Positions 52,455 through 61,491 of a stretch of DNA of 64,000 nt are shown here, in pieces; within the stretch, counting starts at the first letter, position 1, and each line of letters opens with the position of its first letter. A program made the position numbers and the translations under genes. The notes beneath the pieces were generated by a model, which did not search any database, was not told the origin of the DNA, and saw nothing but the letters and a program-made list of their open reading frames with translations. The stretch is from Streptomyces sp. ISL-94 (GTDB lineage: Bacteria; Actinomycetota; Actinomycetes; Streptomycetales; Streptomycetaceae): the NCBI RefSeq assembly GCF_018614075.1, contig NZ_JAGGOZ010000074.1, positions 1 through 64,000 on the forward strand, in the 5' to 3' direction.

Positions 52455-53630
52455 TCAACCAAGCGGAGCGCCCCCGTACTTGCCCTCTCCGCCCGCGTCC
52501 AGCGACAGCCGGTACCCCCGCTTGACCACCGTCTGGATCAGCTTCGGCGCCCCCAGCGCGGCCCGGAGCCGGGCCATCGCCGTTTCGACGGCGTGCTCGT
52601 CGCGCCCCGCCCCCGGCAGCGCCCGCAGCAGGTCCGCCCGCGAGACCACCCAGCCCGGCCGCCGGGCCAGCACACGCAGCAGGGCCATCCCGGCCGGCGG
52701 CACCGGCCGCAGCTCCGCGTCCACCAGCACCGCGTGCCCCCGGATCTCCACCCGGTGCCCGGCCACCGGCAGCACCCGTGCCCGGCCCGGCAGCTCCTGG
52801 CAGAGCAGCTGCACCAGCGGGCCCAGCCGGAACCGCTCCGGCTGCACCGTGTCCACCCCGTGGGCCTGCAACGGCAGCGCCGTCACCGGGCCCACGCACG
52901 CGGAGAGCACCCCGCCGCGCAGCGCCTCCAGCACGGGCTCCCGTACGCCGCGATCCTCGGCCCGGGACAGCAGCGAGGCCGCCGCCGGGGCCGAGGTGAA
53001 GCTGACCGCGTCCACTCCGCCGCCGACCACCGCGTCCAGCAGCCGGTCCAGCGGGCCGAGGTCCTCCGGCGCCATCCACCGGTACACCGGGACGACCACC
53101 ACCTCCGCCCCGCCGGCCCGCAATGCCTCGACGAACCCGGGCAGCGGCTCCCCGTGCAGCTGGAGCGCGATCCGCCGCCCAGCCACCCCGGCCGCCAGCA
53201 GCCGTTCCAGTACCTCCGCGAGGGATTCCGAATCGGGGGACCAGTCCTCCACCAGCCCGGCGGCGCGGATCGCGCCCTTCACCTTCGGGCCGCGCGCGAG
53301 CAGTTCGGCGGACCGCAGCCGTTCCAGCAGCTCCTCGCCGATGCCCCAGCCGTCGGCGGCCTCGATCCATCCGCGGAACCCGATGGCGGTGGTGGCGACC
53401 ACCGCGTCGGGAGCGCAGCCGATCAGCTCCTTGGTGGCGGCGAGCAGCTCGCTGTCGTCGGCCAGCGGCACGATCCGCAGCGCGGGTGCGTGCAGTACGG
53501 CGGCCCCGCGGCGGCGCAGCAGCGCGATCAGCTCGTCGGCGCGGCGGGCGGCGGTGACCCCGACGGTGTAGCCCGCGAGCGGGGCGGTGTCCCGACCGGT
53601 GTTCCGACCGGTGTTCCTGACCTCGTCCAT
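52455..53630 (-). CDS. HemD-like domain fused to winged-helix regulator
   Basis: A 391-residue fusion. Residues about 17-265 form a uroporphyrinogen-III synthase-like domain (YTVGVTAARRADELIALLRR start). Residues about 295-380 form an OmpR-type winged helix (RPGWVVSRADLLRALPG and KLIQTVVKRGYRLS). The neighbouring NarK gene and the same pairing in M. tuberculosis (Rv0260c next to narK3) point to a regulator of nitrate/nitrite assimilation that may sense a siroheme-pathway tetrapyrrole (inference). Catalytic activity is doubtful. Confidence 0.88.
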   Translation of the reverse strand: MDEVRNTGRNTGRDTAPLAGYTVGVTAARRADELIALLRRRGAAVLHAPALRIVPLADDSELLAATKELIGCAPDAVVATTAIGFRGWIEAADGWGIGEELLERLRSAELLARGPKVKGAIRAAGLVEDWSPDSESLAEVLERLLAAGVAGRRIALQLHGEPLPGFVEALRAGGAEVVVVPVYRWMAPEDLGPLDRLLDAVVGGGVDAVSFTSAPAAASLLSRAEDRGVREPVLEALRGGVLSACVGPVTALPLQAHGVDTVQPERFRLGPLVQLLCQELPGRARVLPVAGHRVEIRGHAVLVDAELRPVPPAGMALLRVLARRPGWVVSRADLLRALPGAGRDEHAVETAMARLRAALGAPKLIQTVVKRGYRLSLDAGGEGKYGGAPLG

Positions 53631-53741
53631 GGTGACCTGCCTTGCCCAGTGGGTCCGTAGCGCATCGCGGGAGCGGAACCGAGCCTGCCAAGTCGGCGTG
53701 TCAGGCTCGGTTCCGCAGCGTTTCGGCGCGGTAAAGCGCGG

Positions 53742-55112
53742 TTACACCGAGGTGAGCTGCGGCTTCGCGGCCGCCCCGGGCTCCGTGACGATCATCACGG
53801 CCGGTCGGCGAAGGTATACCGCCCACGTCACGCCGCAGGCCGCCGCGTAGAAGCCGAGGAAGGTCACGAAGGCGGCCGTCCCCGACCCGGAGCTCAGGAA
53901 GGCCTCGCGGAAGACGAGGTTGATGCCGAGCCCGCCGAGCGCGCCCACCGCGCCGATCAGGCCCATGGCGGCCCCGGACAGCCGCCGCCCGTAGGCGGCC
54001 GCGTCCTCGCCGCTCATGCCGCGGGCCAGCGCCTTCGCCTGGAAGATGCCGGGGATCATCTTGTACGTCGAGCCGTTGCCGAGCCCGCTCAGGACGAACA
54101 GCGACACGAACCCGACGAGGAACACCGGCAGCGACTCCCGGACCGAGGCGAAGACGACGACCCCGGTCGCCGCGGCCATCGCCACGAAGGTGGCGAGGGT
54201 GATCCGCGCCCCGCCGAACCGGTCCGCCAGCGCCCCGCCCAGCGGCCTGATCAGCGAGCCGAGCAGCGGCCCGATGAAGGTCAGCGAGGCCGCCTGGAGC
54301 GGGGTGCGGCCGAACTGCGTCTGGAGCACCAGCCCGAAGGCGAAGCTGTAGCCGATGAACGACCCGAAGGTGCCGATGTAGAGGAAGGCCATGATCCAGG
54401 TGTGCGGCTCGCGGACCGCCTCGCGCACCGCGCCGGTGTCGTTGCGCACGGGCGCCAGGTTGTCCATCCGCAGGGCGGCCAGGGTCGCGGCGGCCACGAT
54501 CAGCGGGATGTACGCGCCGAGCAGCAGCCGCGGGTGTCCGGCTCCGGCGGTGCCGATGACCAGCAGCGCGGCGAGCTGCACCACCGGCACCCCGATGTTG
54601 CCGCCGCCCGCGTTCAGCCCGAGCGCCCAGCCCTTCTTGCGGAGCGGGAAGAAGGCGTTGATGTTCGTCATCGACGAGGCGAAGTTCCCGCCGCCGACAC
54701 CGGTCAGGGCGGCCACGGCCAGGAAGGTGCCGTACGAGGTCCCGGGCTCCATGACCACCAGCGCGGCGCTGGTGGGGGCGAGCAGCAGCAGGGCGCTGAC
54801 GACGGTCCAGTTCCGGCCGCCGAAGCGGGCGACGGCGAAGGTGTACGGCACCCGCACCACGGCACCGACCAGCGTGGCGGTCGCGATGAGGGAGAACTTC
54901 CCGGCCGGGTCGATCCCGTACTGCGGGCCCATGAAGAGGACCATCACGGACCACATCGACCAGATGGAGAACCCGATGTGCTCGGAGAACACGGAGTAGA
55001 GGAGGTTGCGGCGGGCGGTCCGCTCCCCCGTCTCCTTCCAGAACGTCTCGTCCTCGGGATCCCACCGCTCGATCCAGCGGCCCCCCTTGCGCGGTGCGGT
55101 CGTACCGGTCAT
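53742..55112 (-). CDS. narK: Nitrate/nitrite MFS transporter NarK
   Basis: A 456-residue nitrate/nitrite porter with about 12 helices. Family motifs are GGGNFASSMTNINAFFP (about 156-172) and, in the second half, the GLGNGSTYKMIP signature. It moves nitrate in or nitrite out. It lies upstream of the HemD-HTH regulator on the same strand with a 111-bp gap. GGAGG lies 6 nt before the ATG. Confidence 0.92.
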   Translation of the reverse strand: MTGTTAPRKGGRWIERWDPEDETFWKETGERTARRNLLYSVFSEHIGFSIWSMWSVMVLFMGPQYGIDPAGKFSLIATATLVGAVVRVPYTFAVARFGGRNWTVVSALLLLAPTSAALVVMEPGTSYGTFLAVAALTGVGGGNFASSMTNINAFFPLRKKGWALGLNAGGGNIGVPVVQLAALLVIGTAGAGHPRLLLGAYIPLIVAAATLAALRMDNLAPVRNDTGAVREAVREPHTWIMAFLYIGTFGSFIGYSFAFGLVLQTQFGRTPLQAASLTFIGPLLGSLIRPLGGALADRFGGARITLATFVAMAAATGVVVFASVRESLPVFLVGFVSLFVLSGLGNGSTYKMIPGIFQAKALARGMSGEDAAAYGRRLSGAAMGLIGAVGALGGLGINLVFREAFLSSGSGTAAFVTFLGFYAAACGVTWAVYLRRPAVMIVTEPGAAAKPQLTSV

Positions 55113-55209
55113 CGCTCGCCTCCACAGCTGTCGCGTCCGTGGTGACGACGGTAGGAACAGCGCGTTTCGGCCTCGGTCACCGCCCGATGACCGCCGGGAA
55201 ACCTTGGTC

Positions 55210-56175
55210 TCACCCGCCGCCGGGACCGCGTGTGAGCGCGGCGGGGCGCCAGCTTCCCGGGGGCACGTCCAGCCAGCCGCACTCAGCCGTGAGCCCGGCG
55301 GCGGCCTCGTGCAGCGCATCCAGCCCCGGGTGGCCGAAGCCCTTGCGCCACACCATCGACAGCGGGGACAGCGGCACGGGGTCGGTCAGCGGCCGCTTCA
55401 CGCACCCGGGCATGTCGAGGAAGTCGACGGTGACCAGCACCGGATTGCGGGTCTTGGCCATCACCCGGCGGAACTCCTCCTTGCCGACCGCCACCGGCGC
55501 GGGCGGCGCGAGCGCGATCCCCCGCCCGGCGAACAGCTCGCGCGCCAGCCCGGTCCACTCCAGGGTCCGCGGATTCCCGGCACCGCCGTACACGGTCTCC
55601 CCGGCGAGCGCGTCCAGCGGTACGGCCTCCAGCGCGCTCAGCGCATGCCCCTCGGGCAGCAGCACGGCCAGCGGCTCGTACCGTACGGGCCGGTGCGCGA
55701 GCTTGGCCCGCAGCGCCGGGTCGAGCCCCTGGGCGTACCCGAAGGACACGTCCAGGCGTCCGGCGGCGATCTCGGCGGCGGCGTGGGTGAGCCCGCTCTC
55801 GAAGCGGGCCATCAGCTCCTGGCCGGGGGCGAGTTCTCGGGCCCGCTCCAGCACCCGGCGCCCGGTGCTCGGGCCGTCGGTGTTCAGGTCGACGAGCAGC
55901 GCCCGGGGGGCGGTGAAGGCGGTGGCCATCTCCTCGTGCGCGGCCAGCACCCGGCGGGCGAGCGGCAGCAGCCGCTCCCCGTCGGCGGTGAGCTCGACGG
56001 CGCGGGTGGTCCGTACGAACAGCGCGGCTCCCAGGGCCTGTTCGAGGCGGCGGATGTCGCGGCTCAGCGCCTGCTGGGCGAGGAAGAGGCGGGCGGCGGC
56101 GCGGGTGAAGTGCAGTTCCTCGGCGGCGGCGACGAATCCGCGCAGCAGCCGGGGTTCCACGTCACGGGATATCAC
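55210..56175 (-). CDS. LysR-family transcriptional regulator
   Basis: A 321-residue LysR regulator. The N-terminal HTH is LLRGFVAAAEELHFTRAAAR, LFLAQQALSRDIRRLEQALG. The effector domain starts near residue 92. It is divergent from the MFS gene (84 bp between starts), its likely target. GTG 56175 has TAGTCT 6 nt upstream and is probably leaderless. Confidence 0.9.
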   Translation of the reverse strand: MISRDVEPRLLRGFVAAAEELHFTRAAARLFLAQQALSRDIRRLEQALGAALFVRTTRAVELTADGERLLPLARRVLAAHEEMATAFTAPRALLVDLNTDGPSTGRRVLERARELAPGQELMARFESGLTHAAAEIAAGRLDVSFGYAQGLDPALRAKLAHRPVRYEPLAVLLPEGHALSALEAVPLDALAGETVYGGAGNPRTLEWTGLARELFAGRGIALAPPAPVAVGKEEFRRVMAKTRNPVLVTVDFLDMPGCVKRPLTDPVPLSPLSMVWRKGFGHPGLDALHEAAAGLTAECGWLDVPPGSWRPAALTRGPGGG

Positions 56176-56259
56176 CCCGGGAGACTAACAACCAAAAGGC
56201 GTGAATGGGCCCCGAACAGGTGTTGGACGGTGGCGGCGGCCGGGCCGGAGGCTTGCCCC

Positions 56260-57558
56260 ATGCCCTCCACCGCCACGACCGCCGCCACGACCGCCGCCCG
56301 GCCGCCCCGCATGACCGTCACCGGCAGCACCCTCGTCATCACCGCCCCGCCCGCCCCGGCCCGTACCGCCCGCCGGGCGGCGCGCCGCGCCCCCGGGCCG
56401 TACCGCCGCCTGTTCGCCCTGCCCGGCACCCGCGCCTTCACTGCCGGGAACCTGCTCGCCCGGCTCCCCATGGGCATGTTCGCGGTCAGCGCCGTCATGA
56501 TGATCGCCGGGCAGCGCGGCTCGTACGCCCTCGCCGGCGCGGTCACGGCGACCGGCATGGCCGCCACCGCGCTGGTCGCACCGTGGACCGCCCGGCTGGT
56601 CGACCGCCACGGCCAGGCCCGGGTCGCCGTCCCGGCCACCCTGGTCGCGGTCCTCGGCTCCCTCTCCCTGATCGTGTGCGTCCGTACGCAGGCCCCCGCG
56701 TGGACCCTCTTCGCCTCATACGCCGCGACCGCCACCACCCCCAACATCGGCGGCATGTCCCGCGCCCGCTGGACCCACCTGCTGCGCGGCGCACCGGCCG
56801 ACCACCACACGGCGATGTCCTTCGAGCAGGCCGCCGACGAACTGTGCTACATGTTCGGCCCGGTCCTGGCCGCCTTCCTGTGCACCGCCGTCTTCCCCGA
56901 GGCCGGCACCCTCGCGGGGGCGGCCCTGTTCCTGACCGGCATGCTGGTCTTCACCGCCCAGCGCGCCACCGAGCCGCCCGTGACCCGGGCCGCGGCGGCC
57001 CGCCTCGGCTCGCCCGTACGCGCCCTGGGACCGCTGCTCGCCCTGTTCCTCACCCTGGGCCTGGTGTTCGGCTCGATGGAGGTCGCCTCGATCGCCTACC
57101 TCGGCGCCCACGGCCTGGGCGCCGCCTCCGGCCTGGTCCTCGCCCTCCAGGCGGCGGGCTCCTGCGCCGCCGGCCTGCTCTACGGCACCTTGCGGCCCCG
57201 CTCGCTGCGGGCCTGCGTGTGCGCCCTGGCCGCCCTCATGACCCTGCCCTGGGCCGCTGCGGCCACCGGCTCCGTGCCCGCCCTCGCCGCCACCCTGCTG
57301 CTGGCCGGCATGGCCACGGCGCCGACGATGGTCACCGCGATGTCCCGAGTCCACGCCCGCACCCCCGAGGGCCGCCTCAACGAGGGCATGACCCTCGCGG
57401 TCACCGCCATCCTGGCGGGCATCGCGGCCGGCTCGGCCGCGGCAGGCCTGGCGGTCGACCACCTCGGCCCCGCAACGGCCTACCTGCTCCCCGCAGCGGC
57501 CGCCCTGCTCGCCCTCACGACCGCCGCGACCGGACGGATTCACCCGGCGGCCGAGTGA
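56260..57558 (+). CDS. MFS transporter controlled by divergent LysR (inferred)
   Basis: A 432-residue major facilitator protein. After about 45 polar residues there are about 12 hydrophobic segments; the loop 2-3 motif is APWTARLVDRHGQARV. Substrate unknown. GGAGG lies 8 nt before the ATG, which is unusually G/C-poor in alternatives. Confidence 0.87.
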   Translation: MPSTATTAATTAARPPRMTVTGSTLVITAPPAPARTARRAARRAPGPYRRLFALPGTRAFTAGNLLARLPMGMFAVSAVMMIAGQRGSYALAGAVTATGMAATALVAPWTARLVDRHGQARVAVPATLVAVLGSLSLIVCVRTQAPAWTLFASYAATATTPNIGGMSRARWTHLLRGAPADHHTAMSFEQAADELCYMFGPVLAAFLCTAVFPEAGTLAGAALFLTGMLVFTAQRATEPPVTRAAAARLGSPVRALGPLLALFLTLGLVFGSMEVASIAYLGAHGLGAASGLVLALQAAGSCAAGLLYGTLRPRSLRACVCALAALMTLPWAAAATGSVPALAATLLLAGMATAPTMVTAMSRVHARTPEGRLNEGMTLAVTAILAGIAAGSAAAGLAVDHLGPATAYLLPAAAALLALTTAATGRIHPAAE

Positions 57559-57574
57559 TGACCCACCCGATCCG

Positions 57575-57591
57575 GTACCAGGATCTGGTAC
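57575..57591 (+). promoter_or_regulatory. Operator of the YefM/YoeB operon
   Basis: GTACCA-ggatc-TGGTAC inverted repeat, with further GTAC half-sites at about 57593, 57599 and 57614, about 45-60 bp before the antitoxin start. It resembles the paired palindromes bound by YefM. Confidence 0.5.
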
Positions 57592-57636
57592 GTACCCAGT
57601 ACCATAAAGTCGTACCAGCATGAACGGAGACGGCAC

Positions 57637-57909
57637 ATGCCCATAAGCGCCAGCGAAGCACGCAAGACCCTCTTCCCGCTCATCGAGCGGGTCAACGACG
57701 ACCACGTTCCTGTGCGCATCAGCTCCAAGAACGGGGACGCGGTCCTCATGTCGGCCGCCGACTACGACTCCTGGCAGGAGACCGTCTACCTCCTGCGCTC
57801 CCCCGCGAACGCCCGCAGGCTCATGGAAGCCGTCGCCCGGGACAGGGAAGGCGCCGCAAGCGTCGCCAAGACCATGGAGGAGCTGCAAGCCCTGGCCGGT
57901 GACGAGTGA
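57637..57909 (+). CDS. yefM: YefM/Phd-family antitoxin
   Basis: A 90-residue antitoxin. The N-terminal DNA-binding part is PISASEARKTLFPLIERVND, followed by DHVPVRISSKNGDAVLMSAADYDSW-type family sequence and an acidic toxin-binding tail. It neutralises the YoeB toxin and represses its own promoter with it. cGGAGacggc lies before the ATG. Confidence 0.9.
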   Translation: MPISASEARKTLFPLIERVNDDHVPVRISSKNGDAVLMSAADYDSWQETVYLLRSPANARRLMEAVARDREGAASVAKTMEELQALAGDE

Positions 57910-58169
57910 GGAGCGTCCACTTCGACCCGGACGCCTGGGAAGACTTCCTGTTCTGGCTGGCGGCAGACCGGAAGATGGCCAAGCGGATCACCCGCCTGAT
58001 CGGCGAGATCCAGCGGTCTCCGTTCACGGGTATCGGCAAGCCCGAACCGCTCAAGGGCGATCTGACCGGCTACTGGTCCCGCCGGATCGACGACGAGCAC
58101 CGGCTCGTCTACCGGGCCGACGACAAGGAAGTGAAGATCCTCAAGGCCCGGTACCACTACTCGGACTGA
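57906..58169 (+). CDS. yoeB: YoeB/Txe-family toxin (mRNA interferase)
   Basis: An 87-residue ribosome-dependent mRNase. Residues E47, R66, H84 and Y85 match the catalytic set of E. coli YoeB (E46, R65, H83, Y84). GTG start overlaps the antitoxin stop by 4 bp (GTGA). Confidence 0.92.
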   Translation: MRSVHFDPDAWEDFLFWLAADRKMAKRITRLIGEIQRSPFTGIGKPEPLKGDLTGYWSRRIDDEHRLVYRADDKEVKILKARYHYSD

Positions 58170-58263
58170 CCTGTCGGCCCCTCAGCCCGAGCGGCGCGGA
58201 AAAGCACAAGGCCCCCGCCCGCGACGTGCGTCGCGACCAGGGGCCTTGCCCACATGGGATGAG

Positions 58264-58649
58264 TGGAGATGGCGGGAATCGAACCCGCGTCCAACGGTGC
58301 AGAAGCAGGGCTTCTCCGAGCGCAGTCCGCTGCGCTTTTCTCAGCCCCGGAGATCACACGGACAAGTCTCCGACGGGCTCAGTCACTGTTTGGTTTCCCT
58401 CCAGCCCCCGTGACCGGGGCTAGAGGTTTAGATCCCTAGTTGACGCCAGGATCCGGACCGGGACCACTTCCGGGCTGACGCTCCTCACAGAGGCTTCAGC
58501 TCACTGTTATTAGGCAGCGAGGGTGAAGCGGGAGTTATCGCTCTTGGAGTTGGCGATTATTGTTTGCGACATGTGGTTAGCGAGATCATTGCCGCTTCCT
58601 CGGCTCGCTTCCCCTGCATCGACATCCGCTGTCGAAACCGATCATCCCC
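58264..58649 (-). ncRNA. ssrA: Transfer-messenger RNA
   Basis: Starts GGGGATGATCGGTTTCGACA at 58649. The 3' end has the tRNA-like T arm (GGTTCGATTCC) and acceptor strand CATCTCC pairing with GGGGATG. The tag reading frame (58554-58510) gives ANSKSDNSRFTLAA then TAA. CCA is not encoded. It works with SmpB, encoded just upstream on the same strand, to rescue stalled ribosomes. Confidence 0.95.
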
Positions 58650-58749
58650 ATGTTTCACGCTGTTCAGTTAGATACCGCACAATGTGCTCCACCCCGGGGG
58701 GCGGTGCTGACGCCATGGTACGCGAAGTGGACCACCACGTGCCAGGTGA

Positions 58750-59235
58750 TTAAACCGTGCCGCGCTGCTTGCGACGGATGGCCGAGATCGCCCGGTTCGT
58801 CTCGCGGGTGTCCTGCTTCTCGCGGAGCGTCTGCCGCTTGTCGTACTCCTTCTTGCCCTTCGCCAGCGCGATCTCCACCTTCGCCCGGCCGTCCTTGAAG
58901 TACAGGGACAGCGGCACGATCGTGTGACCCGACTCGTCCGCCTTGCGCTCCAGCTTGTCGATCTCCTCCCGGTGCATGAGGAGCTTGCGCTTGCGGCGGG
59001 CGCTGTGGTTGGTCCAGGTGCCCTGGCTGTACTCCGGCACGTGCACGTTGTAGAGCCACGCCTCGCGGCCCTCCACCGACACGAAGCCGTCCACCAGCGA
59101 GGCCCGGCCCTGGCGCATGGACTTGACCTCGGTACCCGTGAGCACGAGACCGCACTCGTAGGTGTCGATGATCGTGTAGTCGTGCCGCGCCTTCTTGTTC
59201 TGGGCGATCAGCTTGCGCCCTTTTTCCTTAGCCAT
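58750..59235 (-). CDS. smpB: tmRNA-binding protein SmpB
   Basis: A 161-residue SmpB, binding tmRNA and the decoding centre in trans-translation. Family motifs are LVLTGTEVKSMRQGRASL and a basic helical C-terminus (KKEYDKRQTLREKQDTRETN). It lies 100 bp upstream of ssrA. Confidence 0.96.
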   Translation of the reverse strand: MAKEKGRKLIAQNKKARHDYTIIDTYECGLVLTGTEVKSMRQGRASLVDGFVSVEGREAWLYNVHVPEYSQGTWTNHSARRKRKLLMHREEIDKLERKADESGHTIVPLSLYFKDGRAKVEIALAKGKKEYDKRQTLREKQDTRETNRAISAIRRKQRGTV

Positions 59236-59253
59236 AGTGCGGTCATTTTCGCA

Positions 59254-60438
59254 CTAAGGACCCACCCCGAGGCCACCCAATACCTGCGCGGCCCGCTCCT
59301 CGGCGCCCTCGCCCGCCGCCAGGTCGGGTGTGATGCCGCTGCCGTCGAGGCTGCGGCCGCCCGGGGTGCGGTAGGTGCCGACCGTCAGCTCGGCCACCGA
59401 GCCGTCCGGGAGCTCGGTCGGCATCTGCACCGAGCCCTTGCCGAAGGTCCGGCTGCCGACCGCCACCGCCCGGCCGCGGTCCTGGAGGGCGCCCGTGACC
59501 AGCTCGGCGGCGCTCATCGTGCCGGCGTCGACCAGGGCCACCAGCGGGCGGCCCGTGTCCCCGCCCGGAGCGGCGTAGAGGGCGCGCTGGTCCCCCCGTA
59601 CGTCGTAGGTGGCCACGAGCCCGCCGTCGAGGAAGGCGGAGGCGGCGGTGACCGCCTCGGTGACCAGCCCGCCCGGGTTGCCGCGCAGGTCGAGCATGAC
59701 CCCGGCGCCGGGCGGGGCCTCCCGGACGGCTGCGCGGACCCGCTCCCCCGAGCCGCGGGTGAAGGAGGCGACCTTGATGACGGTGATGCCGCCGGGGAGC
59801 TGCCGTACGGTCACCGGCTCGGTGCGCAGCTCCTCGCGGCGCAGGGTCTCGGTGAGGTCGGCGCCGCCGCGGGTCAGGTTCAGCACGACGGGCGTGCCGG
59901 CCTCGCCGCGCAGCAGGGAGATGACGTCGGTGACGGCCAGGCCGGTGACGGCGTGCCCGTCGACGCTCAGCAGCCGATCCCCGGCGCGCAGGCCGGCCCG
60001 GGCGGCGGGGCTGCCGGGCTGGACCTTGTCGACCGTGATCCGGCCGTCGCCGCCGCGTAAGGCCCAGAGGCCGACGCCGGTCCAGCGGCCGTCGAGGCCC
60101 TCGGCGAAGGCGGCGTACTCGCCCCGGTCGTAGACGGTGCCCCAGCGGTCGCCGCTGCGGCTGACCACCTCCTGGGCGGCCTTCTTGCCCGACTTCCCGT
60201 CGGCGACGGCCTCGGCGGCGGCGCGGGCCACGGCCTCCCGGTCGGCCGTACCGGCCGCGCGGGGCGCTTCGGGCGCCGCGGCCCCCGTACGGGCGGAGAG
60301 CGCGGCGGCCGCGGCGTCCTCGCGGTCCCAGCAGCCCATGGTCCCGGCGGTGCCCACGGCAGCGAGGAAGGCCAACGTCAAAGCGGCCCCGCGACGCAGG
60401 TCGCGGGGCCGGTGGCAGAAGGCGGGCAGACCCGGCAT
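59254..60438 (-). CDS. S41 C-terminal processing protease with PDZ domain
   Basis: A 394-residue exported protease. An N-terminal hydrophobic segment (about 16-35, ending MGCWDRE, a possible lipobox) is followed by a PDZ domain (VQPGSPAARAGLRAGDRLLS) and an S41 domain with catalytic Ser in GTMSAAELV and Lys in TFGKGSVQM. It lies between ftsX and smpB on the same strand. ATG 60438 has TAGACT 7 nt upstream. Confidence 0.92.
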   Translation of the reverse strand: MPGLPAFCHRPRDLRRGAALTLAFLAAVGTAGTMGCWDREDAAAAALSARTGAAAPEAPRAAGTADREAVARAAAEAVADGKSGKKAAQEVVSRSGDRWGTVYDRGEYAAFAEGLDGRWTGVGLWALRGGDGRITVDKVQPGSPAARAGLRAGDRLLSVDGHAVTGLAVTDVISLLRGEAGTPVVLNLTRGGADLTETLRREELRTEPVTVRQLPGGITVIKVASFTRGSGERVRAAVREAPPGAGVMLDLRGNPGGLVTEAVTAASAFLDGGLVATYDVRGDQRALYAAPGGDTGRPLVALVDAGTMSAAELVTGALQDRGRAVAVGSRTFGKGSVQMPTELPDGSVAELTVGTYRTPGGRSLDGSGITPDLAAGEGAEERAAQVLGGLGVGP

Positions 60439-60505
60439 GGCGCCGAGTCTAGGACAAGCCCCGCGCCGGTACGGAGGGTTGACCGGACCGCTCGCGGGGC
60501 GCTTG

Positions 60506-61474
60506 TCACACCTTCAGGTACTTGCGCAGGGCGAGGAAGGCCGCCATGGAGGGCATCAGCAGGCCGATGAAGAGGACGTACGGGAGCTTGGCGAGGACCG
60601 ATCCCCAGCCCATGAAGTCGATGAGCTGGATCTTGTCCCGCAGCTCGAAGCCGTGGTCGATCACGAAGTACTGGCCGGAGACGAGCATGGTGCACGCGAG
60701 GGCCGCGCCGATGAGGCCGGCGACGGCCGCCTCCATGATGAAGGGGACCTGGATGTAGAAGCTGGAGGCACCCACCAGCCGCATGATCCCCGTTTCCCGC
60801 CTCCGGCTGAAGGCGGAGACGCGCACGGTGTTGACGATCAGCAGCAGCGCCACGATCAGCATGATCAGCATGATGCCGAGGGCCGCGATGTTGACGTAGT
60901 TGAGGATCCCGAAGAGGGCGTCGATGGCCTGGCGCTGGTCGTCGACGGTGTGGATGCCGTCCCGGCCGGCGAAGGCGGAGGTGACGACCTTGTACTTCTC
61001 CGGGTCCTTGAGTTTGACGCGGAAGGACTCCTGCATCTGGTCCGGGGTGATGGAGGAGGCCAGCGCCGTGTGCCCGTACTGCTCCTGGTAGTGCTTGTAG
61101 GCCTCGTCCGCCGACTCGTAGGCGACGGACTTCACCAGGGACATCTGCTTGAGCTCGGCCTCGATCTGCTTCTTCTGCTCGTCGGTCACCGCGCCCTTGC
61201 GGCAGGTGGCGACGCCCAGGTCGCCGCCCGCGGACCCGGCCGCCTTGTTGGCGGCCTCGCCGGCCTGCTCGGCGTCCTGCTTGTTGCAGAGGTAGATCGA
61301 GACGTTGGCCTTGTCGTACCAGTAGCCCTTCATCCGGCTCACCTGCTCGCGCATGAGCAGGGAGCCGCCGAACAGGGCCAGCGACAGGGCCACGGAGATG
61401 ATGACCGCGAAGGTCATGGTGAGATTGCGGCGGAGACCGACGCCGATCTCCGACATGACGAACTGGGCGCGCAT
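60506..61474 (-). CDS. ftsX: Cell-division ABC permease FtsX
   Basis: A 322-residue membrane protein with four helices (about 20-41, 199-222, 243-265, 290-315) and an extracytoplasmic loop with two cysteines (YLCNKQ, VATCRKG). With FtsE it controls peptidoglycan hydrolases at the membrane. 17 bp after ftsE. Confidence 0.95.
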   Translation of the reverse strand: MRAQFVMSEIGVGLRRNLTMTFAVIISVALSLALFGGSLLMREQVSRMKGYWYDKANVSIYLCNKQDAEQAGEAANKAAGSAGGDLGVATCRKGAVTDEQKKQIEAELKQMSLVKSVAYESADEAYKHYQEQYGHTALASSITPDQMQESFRVKLKDPEKYKVVTSAFAGRDGIHTVDDQRQAIDALFGILNYVNIAALGIMLIMLIVALLLIVNTVRVSAFSRRRETGIMRLVGASSFYIQVPFIMEAAVAGLIGAALACTMLVSGQYFVIDHGFELRDKIQLIDFMGWGSVLAKLPYVLFIGLLMPSMAAFLALRKYLKV

Positions 61475-61491
61475 TGCGTCTCAGGGACCTT

